The notes below the pieces were generated by a model. It was not told the DNA's origin. It did not search any database and saw nothing but the letters and a program-made list of their open reading frames with translations. Of a stretch of 64,000 nt of DNA, positions 48,566 to 57,196 are shown one piece after another (the first letter of the stretch is position 1; the number at the start of each line of letters is the position of its first letter). The translations under genes were made by a program, and so were the position numbers. This stretch comes from an uncultured Rubrobacteraceae bacterium (GTDB taxonomy: Bacteria; Actinomycetota; Rubrobacteria; Rubrobacterales; Rubrobacteraceae), in contig CADCVE010000037.1 in the NCBI GenBank assembly GCA_902806065.1, positions 1 through 64,000 on the forward strand, read 5' to 3'.

Positions 48566-50398
48566 TTGCACCGGAGAGATGCCGGAGAGAACCCGTACAG
48601 GACGCATACGGCGGGCGAGCTGAGCGCTAAGGACGTTGGCGAGCGCGTGAGGCTGGCTGGATGGGTGAACCGGCGCCGGGACCACGGGGGACTCGTCTTT
48701 ATAGACTTGAGGGACCGCTGGGGCGTAACGCAAGTCACCTTCCACCCGGAGTCGGCCGCTGTCTTCACGCAGGCTGAAGAGTTGCGGCCGGAGTGGAGCA
48801 TCACAGTCGAGGGTGAGGTCGTCAAGAGGCCGGAAGGAAACGAGAACCCGGAGCTCCCGACCGGGGGGATAGAGATCGCGGCGTCGTCGATGCGTGTATT
48901 GAATATCAGCGAGACGCCGCCGTTCGAGATCGACCGGGAGAACCCGGTGGATGAGCTTCTGCGGCTGAAGTACCGTTATCTCGACCTCCGGCGCCGGCGG
49001 ATGCAGGAGAACGTCGCGTTCAGACATCGCATCGTCAAGCACATGCGCGACTACCTGACGGAGCGGGACTTCCTGGAGATAGAGACGCCGCTCCTGACGG
49101 CCTCGTCCCCCGAGGGGGCACGGGACTATCTGGTACCGTCGCGGTTGTATCCGGGGCAGTTCTATGCTCTACCCCAATCGCCGCAGCAGTTCAAGCAGCT
49201 CCTGATGGTCGCCGGCTTTGAGCGATATTTCCAGATCGCACGGGCACTGCGCGACGAAGACCAGCGCGGCGACCGGCAGCCCGAGCACACCCAGCTCGAC
49301 CTGGAGATGAGCTATACGACACAGGACGAAATCCTGGACCTCGTCGAAGGTCTGTTTATCGAGATCGTTGAAGGCTACACCGCGAAGAAGCTATTCCAGA
49401 AGCCCTTCCCACGTTTGAGTTACCAGGAGGCGATGGACAGGTTCGGGACGGACAAGCCGGATCTCCGCTTCGGGCTGGAGATTCAGGACGTCTCGGAGAT
49501 CGCCTCGAAGAGTGAGTTCAAGGTCTTCCGGGGCGCGGTGGAGTCCGGAGGTTCCGTACGCGGTATCGCCATCGGATCGCTGAAAGACCTTTCGAGAAGA
49601 GAGATCGACGAACTAACGGGCGTGGCGGCGACCGGCGGGGCGCGGGGACTGGCGTATCTCAAGGTCACAGGCGAAGGTCTGACAGGTCCGATCGCCAAGT
49701 TCTTCTCAGAAGAGGAGGGAGAGGCTTTAAAGGGCGCGTTGGGAGCCAGAGAGAGCGACTATATGTTCTTTGTCGCGGACAAAAACGCGGTTGTCTTCGA
49801 GAGTTTGAACCGGCTCAGGCTGCACATGAGAGACCGGCTCGGGCTCGCGGATACGAACACACTCGCCATGTGTTGGATTACGGACTTTCCGCTGTTCGAG
49901 TGGAACGAGGATGAGGGGCGCGTGGAGCCGATGCACCACATGTTTACGATGCCGCGCGAGGAGGACCTTTCGCTGCTGGATACGGAGCCTTTGAAGGTTT
50001 TGGGACAGCTCTACGACCTCGTGGCCAACGGCACGGAGCTCGCGTCGGGGAGCATCCGGATACACGACCCGGAGTTGCAGCAGAAGGTCTTCTCGACCGT
50101 GAACATCCCGCCGGAGGAGGCGGAGAAGCGTTTCGGGGCGATGTTGGAGGCGTTCCGCTACGGGGCGCCGCCGCACGGAGGAATCGCGCCGGGGGTGGAC
50201 CGCCTGATCATGGTCCTCCGGGACGAGCCGAACATTCGAGAGGTAATGGCTTTCCCCAAAACCCAGGGAGCCCGCGACGAGATGATGGACGCCCCTAGCC
50301 CCGTCACCCCGGAGCAACTGGGGGAGCTACACATAACGATAAAAGGTCCGACCCGAAAGAGCGGCGAGCAACCTCCAAGAGAACAACCCACCGTATAA
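48566..50398 (+). CDS. aspS: Aspartyl-tRNA synthetase
   Basis: The 610-residue class IIb enzyme begins with an OB-fold (RLAGWVNRRRDHGGLVFIDL) that reads the anticodon. It has motif 2, RYFQIARALRDEDQRGDRQP, the core block FYALPQSPQQFKQLLMVAG, the bacterial insert domain (about 290-420), and motif 3, GGIAPGVDRLIMVLRD. The start is the TTG at 48566, with GGAGG seven bases upstream. The longer frame upstream has no family match. Whether it also charges tRNA-Asn cannot be read here; a gatCAB set would be informative. Confidence 0.95.
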   Translation: MHRRDAGENPYRTHTAGELSAKDVGERVRLAGWVNRRRDHGGLVFIDLRDRWGVTQVTFHPESAAVFTQAEELRPEWSITVEGEVVKRPEGNENPELPTGGIEIAASSMRVLNISETPPFEIDRENPVDELLRLKYRYLDLRRRRMQENVAFRHRIVKHMRDYLTERDFLEIETPLLTASSPEGARDYLVPSRLYPGQFYALPQSPQQFKQLLMVAGFERYFQIARALRDEDQRGDRQPEHTQLDLEMSYTTQDEILDLVEGLFIEIVEGYTAKKLFQKPFPRLSYQEAMDRFGTDKPDLRFGLEIQDVSEIASKSEFKVFRGAVESGGSVRGIAIGSLKDLSRREIDELTGVAATGGARGLAYLKVTGEGLTGPIAKFFSEEEGEALKGALGARESDYMFFVADKNAVVFESLNRLRLHMRDRLGLADTNTLAMCWITDFPLFEWNEDEGRVEPMHHMFTMPREEDLSLLDTEPLKVLGQLYDLVANGTELASGSIRIHDPELQQKVFSTVNIPPEEAEKRFGAMLEAFRYGAPPHGGIAPGVDRLIMVLRDEPNIREVMAFPKTQGARDEMMDAPSPVTPEQLGELHITIKGPTRKSGEQPPREQPTV

Positions 50399-50651
50399 AT
50401 TCAGCGCCGTAACCCGAGGACTTCGCGCTAGCCCGGACCTCCGAGTGAAGACGAGTACACCTTGGCAAAACTGGCCTGTGTTAACATTCGGACGTTTTTG
50501 AAGGACGTACTCCTTTGATAAGACATTTGCGGAGCTCTTATGGCAGCAACGAAACATATGAACGTGAGACCGCCACAACCGTAAGGAGAGTAAGGTAGAG
50601 ACACGGTTAGGGCCTGAAGAAGCGGTTATCGGGTACGGTCGCGAGAGGCGA
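50399..50651. other. Intergenic region before the glycan-type cassette
   Basis: This 253-bp gap between aspS and the deacetylase gene holds no recognisable gene. It is AT-richer than the flanks. It probably contains the promoter of the five-gene cassette; a clear -35/-10 pair could not be assigned. Confidence 0.3.
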
Positions 50652-51317
50652 ATGGTCACGCGCCCGGCGGTCTTTGATGCCTCCCCACGTCAACCCTGGG
50701 CCGCGCTGACCTTCGACGACGGCCCAGATCCGCTGTGGACGCCTCGCATCCTCGAAGCTCTGGACCATGCCGGTGCCCGCGCGACTTTTTTCGTCATCGC
50801 CCCACTCGCCGTCGAGTACCGTGACATCGTAGTCGCCGCGCGCGAGGCGGGCCACGGGATCGAGCTCCATTGCACCGCTCACGTACGCCATACGCGTTGC
50901 TCCCGCCGCGAGGTAGAGACCGACACGCGCGAGGGCCTCGAGATGCTGCGAAGCATAGGCATAGAGCCCCGGCTGTGGCGGCCACCTTGGGGAGTTCTCG
51001 CGCCCTGGACGGAGGAGATCGCTAGAGACTTCGGCCTCCGGCTCGCCCCCTGGAGCGCCGACACGCACGACTGGCGGGGCGACCCCGCCTCCGAGATGCT
51101 GAACGGTATAGAACCGCTTCTCGGCCCCGGCTCGATAGTGCTCATGCACGACGGGCTGGGACCAGGTTCCCTGAGGAGAGGCTGCCAGGAGACCGTCGCC
51201 CTCGTGCAACCTCTCGTCGCCCTCCTGCGCTCGATGGGCTGCGAACCTGCGGCCATGTTCCGAAACGAGCGCGCGCAATGGTTACCGGCGGCCGGGATCC
51301 GGAAGGCCAAAGCGTGA
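50652..51317 (+). CDS. NodB-type polysaccharide deacetylase
   Basis: The 221-residue product matches the CE4/NodB family, which removes N- or O-acetyl groups from glycans. Motifs in order are ALTFDDGPDPLWTP with the catalytic and metal Asp pair, IELHCTAHVRHT with the metal His-x3-His, LWRPPWGVLAPWT and IVLMHDGLG. Thus all main motifs are present; the usual Ser/Thr after the first His is Cys. There is no signal peptide, unlike many peptidoglycan deacetylases, which suggests a cytoplasmic substrate such as a lipid-linked or nucleotide-linked precursor. GAGAGG lies close before the ATG. Its stop overlaps the next gene's GTG (GTGA). Confidence 0.85.
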   Translation: MVTRPAVFDASPRQPWAALTFDDGPDPLWTPRILEALDHAGARATFFVIAPLAVEYRDIVVAAREAGHGIELHCTAHVRHTRCSRREVETDTREGLEMLRSIGIEPRLWRPPWGVLAPWTEEIARDFGLRLAPWSADTHDWRGDPASEMLNGIEPLLGPGSIVLMHDGLGPGSLRRGCQETVALVQPLVALLRSMGCEPAAMFRNERAQWLPAAGIRKAKA

Positions 51318-52480
51318 GGATGGCGCGGGAAGAGACACGGGCCGCGAACGGGAAGCCGGTGCAGCAGGCGGGACGCATCCTGCCCGGCTCCGCCGCCTTC
51401 GATGCAGTGCTCGCGCAGATCTCCGAAGGCGCGGCCAGCCGCGACAACGAACCGGCCTTCCCACACCGTCCGTTCCGGGTACTCGCGGAGGCAGGCCTCC
51501 TCGCCCTGCCCGTACCCGACCTCATGGAGGCGGGTGGACGGCGGGCCTCTTTCGGGGAGGAGTGGCGGGTCTTGAGGGCCGTCGCCGGTGCCGACGGGTC
51601 AGTCGGCAGGATCTTCGATGGCCACCTGAACGGCGTCGAGCGCGTGGCCGTCCTCGCACCCGAACCTCTGCGTACCAGGGAGCTAGAGGCAGTCGCCGCC
51701 GGAGATCTATTATTAGGGGTCTGGGGGGCCGACCCTATCCCCGGCGAAGGCACGCCTGCCCGTCTCGTAGAAACCCGCAACGGCTTGGTCCTCGAAGGCG
51801 TAAAGACGTTCTGCTCGGGCTCGACCGGCCTCCACCGGGCGCTCGTTGCCGTTCGCGGGACCGACGGCGCGCCCGGACCGCCACATCTGGCGTATGCGGA
51901 TCTGTCAGAGGGGGTCGAAGTAGACCGAGCGTGGTTCCAGGGGGCGGGGATGAGGTCTTCGGAGAGCCACCGGGTCGTCTTCGAGGGTGCGCCGGTACTC
52001 GCGGTGTTGGGAGAACCGGGAGAGCTAATTCGGGAGCCGTACTTCTCGCGGGACGCGATCCGCACTGCCGCTTCTTGGGCGGGGATCTCGGACCTCGCTG
52101 CAGACGCCGCGCTGGATACTCTAGCTGCCAAGTCTAACAGTAGCGAGCCGGACGACATCGTCTCCGTAGCCGCCGGCAGGATACTCACCGCGCGAGGAAC
52201 CATCGACCGCTGGTTGGATCATGCTTCGCGCGAGGCCGAAGCCAATCCGGAGAACTCGCTCGCGGACTTCGCCGTGCAGTTACGCGTAGCGGTCGCCGGG
52301 GCCTGCCGGGAGATACTGGACGAAGCGTCGCGCGCGTGCGGCTCGCACCCCTTCGCGGTCGCCGGCCCGCTTGACCGCGCCCGCCGCGACCTTCAGCTCT
52401 TTCTCCTCCAACACCGCCTCGAACCCGCACTGGCCCGCGCGGGACGCCGGACTATAATTGAGCGCGATCTAGGCACGTGA
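51314..52480 (+). CDS. Acyl-CoA dehydrogenase-like protein
   Basis: The 388-residue protein has the layout of the acyl-CoA dehydrogenase superfamily: an N-terminal helical part with RVLAEAGLLALPVPDLMEAG and GSVGRIFDGHLNGVERV, a beta middle domain with GLVLEGVKTFCSGSTGLHRA and GMRSSESHRVVFEGAPV, and a helical C-terminal domain with RAGRRTIIERDL. It is divergent, and I cannot identify the catalytic base with confidence. GTG 51314 has AAGG seven bases upstream and overlaps the deacetylase stop. In this cassette it may oxidise an acyl group or act as a nitrogen- or sugar-modifying flavoenzyme; this is inference. Confidence 0.75.
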   Translation: MRMAREETRAANGKPVQQAGRILPGSAAFDAVLAQISEGAASRDNEPAFPHRPFRVLAEAGLLALPVPDLMEAGGRRASFGEEWRVLRAVAGADGSVGRIFDGHLNGVERVAVLAPEPLRTRELEAVAAGDLLLGVWGADPIPGEGTPARLVETRNGLVLEGVKTFCSGSTGLHRALVAVRGTDGAPGPPHLAYADLSEGVEVDRAWFQGAGMRSSESHRVVFEGAPVLAVLGEPGELIREPYFSRDAIRTAASWAGISDLAADAALDTLAAKSNSSEPDDIVSVAAGRILTARGTIDRWLDHASREAEANPENSLADFAVQLRVAVAGACREILDEASRACGSHPFAVAGPLDRARRDLQLFLLQHRLEPALARAGRRTIIERDLGT

Positions 52481-52487
52481 GATTCTC

Positions 52488-53069
52488 GTGAGAGAGCGCC
52501 TAGACCGCGAATACTTCGAGAGCTTATACGAGCGGTCGCGCGACCCCTGGGACTTTGAGACCTCAGGGTACGAGCGCGAGAAATACACGCGCACCCTGGG
52601 CGTCCTCGCGCAACACCAGCGGAGCTACGGCAGGGCGCTGGAGGTGGGTTGCTCCATCGGTGTCTTCACGGCGATGCTCGCGCCTCTGTGCGAAGAAGTT
52701 TTGGCCGTGGACGTTTCGGAGAGGGCTCTCGCCGTGGCCCGTGCGAGGCTAAAAGACTCCCCGCACGTCCGGCTTGAGCCGCGCAGACTACCAGAGGAGA
52801 TGCCCGGGGGACCGTTCGACCTCATCGTCGCCTCAGAGGTCCTATACTACTGGCCCCGAGACTTGATGCTCGCGGCGTTGAGGCGCTTCGAGGAGGCTCT
52901 GGCGCCCGGCGGCGTGCTCCTCGCGATTCACTGGCGCGGGGAGACGAAAACCTATCCGCTCCAGGGAGACGAGGTGCACGAGCTGCTTTCAGAGAACACG
53001 CGGCTTACGAATACCGCCAGGATCGTGGAACCAGAGTACCGCCTCGACCTCTTCGAGGCTGCATTATGA
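52488..53069 (+). CDS. NodS-like SAM-dependent methyltransferase
   Basis: The 193-residue protein begins with the conserved YFESLYERSRDPWDFETSGY segment seen in NodS-type and related methyltransferases. It has the SAM loop ALEVGCSIGVFTAML near residue 50, then [15 protein letters not shown], and FDLIVASEVLYYW as motif IV. NodS N-methylates the deacetylated end of chitin oligomers in rhizobia, so a neighbour of NodB type is suggestive, but the real substrate here is unknown. It starts at GTG 52488 and overlaps the next gene by four bases (ATGA). Confidence 0.82.
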   Translation: MRERLDREYFESLYERSRDPWDFETSGYEREKYTRTLGVLAQHQRSYGRALEVGCSIGVFTAMLAPLCEEVLAVDVSERALAVARARLKDSPHVRLEPRRLPEEMPGGPFDLIVASEVLYYWPRDLMLAALRRFEEALAPGGVLLAIHWRGETKTYPLQGDEVHELLSENTRLTNTARIVEPEYRLDLFEAAL

Positions 53070-54247
53070 ACCTGAACGAGCGTATAGTGATAGTCGGCGG
53101 TGGCCCGGGTGGCCTCTCTGCTGCCCAGGCCTATCGCGAAGCCGGTGGGCGCGGAGAAGTCATTCTGCTCAGTGCCGAGAGCTACCTACCCTACGAGCGC
53201 CCCCCTCTCACCAAGGAATTCTTGCGCGGCGAGGTCGGACGGGACGAGTTGCCCATGCAGGAAGCGGCGTGGTTCGAGGAGAACAACGTAGAGCCAAGGA
53301 TCGCAACGACCGTCAACGCGCTCGACCGGGAGCGGCGCGTCCTGGAGACGGAGGACGGCGATGTCCCATATGACACCTGCGTATTGGCTACCGGCTCCGA
53401 GCCGATCCGGATACCCGTACCTGGTGGCGAGGACCCGGATATTCTGGTCATGCGCACCATCGAAAACTCGGAGCGCCTCAAGAGCCGCGTGGGTGAGGGG
53501 AGCACGGTAGTCGTCGTGGGTAGCGGCTTTATAGGCTGCGAGGCCGCGGTCTCCCTCTCGATGCGCGGAGCCCGAGTAACACTCGTCAGCCAGGAAGAGG
53601 GACCACAGAAGCAGCGCCTCGGCGAGGACGTCGCGCGGCGTATCGAGGGCTGGCTGGAGGGCTATGGCGTGGACCTGCGGCTGGGGACTAACGTCGAGGG
53701 GATAGAGCGCCGGGACGGCGGCTTCGAGGTAGCGGTTGGGGGTGGAGAGACAGTCTCCGCGGGGACTGTCTTGTTCGGTACTGGTGTCTCGCCGCGCACG
53801 CGTCTAGCCCGGGAAGCAGGGCTGGAGATCGAAGAAGGCGGCGTAGTTACCGACTCTTCGATGCGGACGAGCGCACCGGGTATCTTCGCCGTCGGCGACA
53901 TCGTATACGCCATGAACGAATCCGCCGGCCGCCGGCAGAAGGTCGAGCACTGGGGCGATGCCCTCACGCACGGGCGGATCGCCGGTACCGTGCTCGCGGG
54001 TGGTGAGGCGTCCTGGGACTCGGCGCCGGGGTTCTGGTCGGTGATGGGCGAGAAGACGCTGAAATACTGGGCCTGGAGCGGGGGCTGGGACGAGGCGAGG
54101 TTCGTGGACAAAGACGGACCCGATGGCGAGGCATTCACTGTCTGGTACGGTAAAGAGGGCGTCTGCGTCGGTGTATTGGCGCACAATGTGGACGAAGATT
54201 ACAACAACGGCCGCGAGCTAGTCGAGCAGAAATCTCCCCTGCCTTGA
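53066..54247 (+). CDS. FAD-dependent pyridine-nucleotide oxidoreductase
   Basis: The 393-residue product resembles ferredoxin-reductase-like flavoproteins. It has an FAD-binding start IVIVGGGPGGLSAAQAYREA, YLPYERPPLTKEFLRGE, the NAD(P)H loop TVVVVGSGFIGCEAAVSLSM near residue 150, and the second FAD block APGIFAVGDIVYAMNES near residue 270. The C-terminal dimerisation part reads EHWGDALTHGRIAGTVLAGG. The family passes electrons to ferredoxins or oxygenases; no oxygenase is next to it, so the acyl-CoA dehydrogenase-like protein is a possible partner. ATG 53066 overlaps the methyltransferase end; its own stop overlaps the next TTG. Confidence 0.85.
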   Translation: MNLNERIVIVGGGPGGLSAAQAYREAGGRGEVILLSAESYLPYERPPLTKEFLRGEVGRDELPMQEAAWFEENNVEPRIATTVNALDRERRVLETEDGDVPYDTCVLATGSEPIRIPVPGGEDPDILVMRTIENSERLKSRVGEGSTVVVVGSGFIGCEAAVSLSMRGARVTLVSQEEGPQKQRLGEDVARRIEGWLEGYGVDLRLGTNVEGIERRDGGFEVAVGGGETVSAGTVLFGTGVSPRTRLAREAGLEIEEGGVVTDSSMRTSAPGIFAVGDIVYAMNESAGRRQKVEHWGDALTHGRIAGTVLAGGEASWDSAPGFWSVMGEKTLKYWAWSGGWDEARFVDKDGPDGEAFTVWYGKEGVCVGVLAHNVDEDYNNGRELVEQKSPLP

Positions 54248-55932
54248 GCGCCGGACACGTTGCCCTCCCGCCGCCCCACCCGGCGCTCAAGGTCTGTGTG
54301 GTCGTCCCGGCTCGTAATGAGGAGGCGCTCATAGGTTCCTGCCTGCGGTCTCTCGCGGAACAGGAAGACATCTCCTTCGCGGAGTTCGAGGTCTTGCTGG
54401 TCCTGGACCGGTGTACGGACGCGACCGGGGAGCGGGCGCTGGAGGTAGCCACCGAGTATCCGGATCTTTGCCTATACACACTCGAAGGTCCGGGCCGGGG
54501 AGCGGGGCATGCCCGCAGGCTGGGGATGGAGGAGGCACGCGGGCGGCTGATGAGCCTGGACCGTCCAGATGGGCTTATCGCTTCGACGGATGCGGACACG
54601 GTGGTAGCCTCGAACTGGCTCTCCATGCAGCTCGAAGCGGCGGCCCGGGGCGCGAAGGCGATCGGGGGTCATATAGAGCTCCGGGATGAGGCGAACCTTC
54701 CCCGAGGCGTCTCCAGCTGGCGCGATGAGCAGGGGCGTTTGAGACAAGATGCGCTGCTCTCGCCCCCCGGCCCCAATGGCGAATCCCGCGCGCGGACGGA
54801 GCACTGGCGGTTCAGTGGCGCCTCACTCGCCCTCACGGCGGTGACATACCAGGAGATCGGAGGGCTGGAGCCTCGCGCGGCCCTGGAGGACGAACACCTG
54901 GAACGCACACTCGAAAGCCGCGGCGTCCCCATCGAACGTCCGCTCGCCGTAAAGGTCGCTACCTCCGCCCGGCTCGTCGGACGCGCGAAGAGAGGGCTCG
55001 CCCGGGACCTGGCGCTCGCATCCTGGGTCCGCAACAACACATACGACGCTTACGACTTCGACCCCGACGAGCTTCTAGAACTAAAGCTCTCCTCGGGGAC
55101 CTCCGTGAGTGCCGTGATCCCAACACGGGGAAAGGGCCGCGGGACGCCCGCCCTACTCAATACTCTAGGACCGCTCGCGGAGGCCAGTATCATCGATGAG
55201 ATGATCGTATTGCGTACGGAGGAGGGGAACGACTCGACCAACCTCTTCACTGAAGCGCACGTGAAGTTCTACCGCGACGCGGACCTCATGCCCGAATTCG
55301 GGCCTGTACGAGGCTACGGCGATGCGTTGTGGCGAGGGCTCTCGGCGGCCAGAGGAGAGGTCTTGTTGTTCCTCGACCCGAGCGTGACGGACCCCGGAGG
55401 GCGCCGAGCCCTGGGCCTGTTAGGCCCCCTACTCTCGCGGCAGGACTTGCGCTTCGTCAAGGGCTTCTCCACGGCGCCCACCGGCGAACCGGCCACCGGA
55501 ACCAGAGACCTCGACGAGCTGTTGGCGCGGCCTCTGATCAACGTGTACCATCCCGAGCTTGCCGGCTTTACCGAACCACTCTCACCCGAGTTCGCCGCCC
55601 GGCGCGCTCTACTCTCGTCCCTCCCCTTCCCCGCCGGCTACGGTGCCGCCCTGAGCCTCCTCCTCGATGCCGCAGAGGCAGTGGGCGTTCCGGCCCTCGC
55701 TCAAACCCAACTCGATCCGCGCCCCGCAACCGCCGTCCCTCTGCCGGACCTGTCCGAGGCCGCCTACGCCATCCTCGTCGCCGCTACCGCCCGCGCCTAT
55801 GGCGACGAAGACCTCGACGAGCGCGCCCCAGGACCGCTCTTCCTGCCGCTCCCGACACGCGCCGCAAGTACCACGGGCTTCACCCAGCGACGCGTCGCTA
55901 TCGAGGAACGTCCGCCTCTCGGTTCCCTCTAG
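54244..55932 (+). CDS. Two-domain glycosyltransferase (GT2 plus GpgS-like)
   Basis: This 562-residue protein carries two transferase modules. Residues about 15-260 are GT2: VCVVVPARNEEALIGSCLRS, LLVLDRCTDATGERA, IASTDADTVVASNWLSMQL (DAD) and EHLERTLESRG. Residues about 275-520 resemble glucosyl-3-phosphoglycerate synthases: VRGYGDALWRGLSAARGEVL, LFLDPSVTDPGGRRALGLLG, ARPLINVYHPELAGFTEPLS and LLSSLPFPAGYGAALSLLLD. The nucleotide-sugar loop of the second half is altered (VLRTEEGNDST), so it may be inactive or specific for another donor. Related GT81-type synthases make compatible-solute precursors in Rubrobacter, by general knowledge. It starts at a TTG overlapping the oxidoreductase stop. Confidence 0.8.
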   Translation: MSAGHVALPPPHPALKVCVVVPARNEEALIGSCLRSLAEQEDISFAEFEVLLVLDRCTDATGERALEVATEYPDLCLYTLEGPGRGAGHARRLGMEEARGRLMSLDRPDGLIASTDADTVVASNWLSMQLEAAARGAKAIGGHIELRDEANLPRGVSSWRDEQGRLRQDALLSPPGPNGESRARTEHWRFSGASLALTAVTYQEIGGLEPRAALEDEHLERTLESRGVPIERPLAVKVATSARLVGRAKRGLARDLALASWVRNNTYDAYDFDPDELLELKLSSGTSVSAVIPTRGKGRGTPALLNTLGPLAEASIIDEMIVLRTEEGNDSTNLFTEAHVKFYRDADLMPEFGPVRGYGDALWRGLSAARGEVLLFLDPSVTDPGGRRALGLLGPLLSRQDLRFVKGFSTAPTGEPATGTRDLDELLARPLINVYHPELAGFTEPLSPEFAARRALLSSLPFPAGYGAALSLLLDAAEAVGVPALAQTQLDPRPATAVPLPDLSEAAYAILVAATARAYGDEDLDERAPGPLFLPLPTRAASTTGFTQRRVAIEERPPLGSL

Positions 55933-55945
55933 TAGCGGCGTTGAC

Positions 55946-55983
55946 ACCTCCGAACACATATGTAAACTGCATGGTTCGGAGGT
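55946..55983 (+). terminator. Possible hairpin terminator after the glycosyltransferase operon
   Basis: ACCTCCGAAC (55946-55955) and GTTCGGAGGT (55974-55983) are perfect inverted repeats separated by 18 bases, 14 bases after the glycosyltransferase stop. The following TGTATCTGTAGTTTATT is T-rich but not a run. An operator role is also possible because TTGACA (55941-55946) overlaps the left arm. Confidence 0.4.
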
Positions 55984-56046
55984 TGTATCTGTAGTTTATT
56001 CATCCGAGTTATCCCTGGCATAGAGGCCAAGACGGAGGCAGTAGCG

Positions 56047-56268
56047 ATGCTTAGCGCGGTAAGAACAGGCGGAGTGGTCAGGCGGATGGCGCTGGGCATG
56101 CGGGGTACCTTAAAGACCGCCCTCGCCAGCGGCCCGGACCAGGAGTCCATCTCTCTAGGCGCCGGACACGTCGGCCTTCTCGTCAGGCCGGAGGCCATGG
56201 GCGGGCTCTGGCCGCGGTCCGGGATTGGCTTGCGCCACGCTCCGCAAGACAGGAGGAATAGCTGGTGA
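56047..56268 (+). pseudogene. Remnant of a PHA-synthase-like (PhaC) C-terminus
   Basis: The 73-residue frame ends with SLGAGHVGLLVRPEAMGGLW followed by PRSG, which resembles the C-terminal GGHxGLLVGxxAxxELWP block of polyhydroxyalkanoate synthases and related alpha/beta hydrolases. The nucleophile and Asp regions are absent, so this is only a tail. The ATG at 56047 and the upstream part have no match. Its TGA overlaps the GTG of the methyltransferase (GTGA), so it may remain from an operon in which PhaC preceded the methyltransferase, and it may still couple translation. Confidence 0.4.
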
Positions 56269-57113
56269 CCGTACATCCTACATCCAACCCCGTGGCCCCG
56301 ACTTCACGGTGGATGGCCGCGGCACGGGCCAGGGAGAGCGAACGGCCGGATCGCCTGTTCGACGACCCGCTCGCGGCGGCGCTCGCCGGTCCCGAGGGAT
56401 TCGCGTGGCTGGAGCGCATGGAAGCCGCCGCGCAGTCGAGCGGGCCGGGGCTGTACCCCGTGATCCGCACCCGCTTCTTCGACGACTTTCTGCTGAAAGC
56501 CTGTAAAGAATCCGGGATCCGCCAGGTAGTCCTCGCGGCGGCCGGCCTGGACACCCGCGCTTTTCGCCTGGAGTGGCCGTCAAATACGCAGTTATACGAA
56601 CTGGACCTACCCGAGGTGTTGGATGCCAAAGACGCCGTGATCGAGGCCGCAGGAGCAAGGGCAAACTGTGAGCGGCATACCGTCAGAGTAGATCTCAAGG
56701 AGACCGACTGGCCGAAGGCGCTCCTTACCGCTGGCTACCGTCCGGAGAGTGAGTCAGTTTGGCTCATAGAAGGTCTCCTGTTTTACCTGACCTGGAACGA
56801 CGTGCATGGGCTCCTGGAGAAGGTAAGCACGCTAACGGCGGTCGGCAGCTACCTCGGACTAGACGTGATGAACACGGGACTGTTCTTCTCCCCGGTGGCA
56901 TGGCCAATGATGGCCGCCCTTGCCCGGCGTGGCGCAACTGGACGCTTCGGGACCAACGCTCCAGAGAAGTTGACAGCCATTCACGGCTGGGAGACGAACG
57001 TAACGCAGCCCGGCGAGGAGGGCGCGAACTTCGGTCGATGGCCCCGGCCGATGCTACCCCGGAAAATACCTGGCGTGCCGCGAAGCTTCCTGGTCACGGC
57101 GCGCCGCACGTAG
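56265..57113 (+). CDS. Class I SAM-dependent methyltransferase, TIGR00027/LCMT type
   Basis: The 282-residue protein has features of the actinobacterial LCMT-like methyltransferases. These are TSRWMAAARARESERPDRLF at the start, the RTRFFDDFLLKACKE helix, the SAM loop QVVLAAAGLDTRAFRLEWPS, YELDLPEVLDAKDAV, VRVDLKETDWPKALLTAGY and the motif ESVWLIEGLLFYLTWNDVHG. The methyl acceptor is unknown for this family, which is often tied to secondary metabolism. The GTG at 56265 has AGGAGG eight bases upstream. Confidence 0.88.
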   Translation: MTVHPTSNPVAPTSRWMAAARARESERPDRLFDDPLAAALAGPEGFAWLERMEAAAQSSGPGLYPVIRTRFFDDFLLKACKESGIRQVVLAAAGLDTRAFRLEWPSNTQLYELDLPEVLDAKDAVIEAAGARANCERHTVRVDLKETDWPKALLTAGYRPESESVWLIEGLLFYLTWNDVHGLLEKVSTLTAVGSYLGLDVMNTGLFFSPVAWPMMAALARRGATGRFGTNAPEKLTAIHGWETNVTQPGEEGANFGRWPRPMLPRKIPGVPRSFLVTARRT

Positions 57114-57196
57114 AATATAGTGCGCGAGCGCGCCGAAGACCGGATCGAGACGCTGGTGGAGTCCCTCAAAGACAAACGAATTTCAGGAGGCAATGC

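Noticed and set aside
56759-57196. Upstream part of the long frame leading into the alpha/beta hydrolase
   Set aside because: It overlaps the methyltransferase out of frame; the GTG at 57197 with AGGAGG is the better start.
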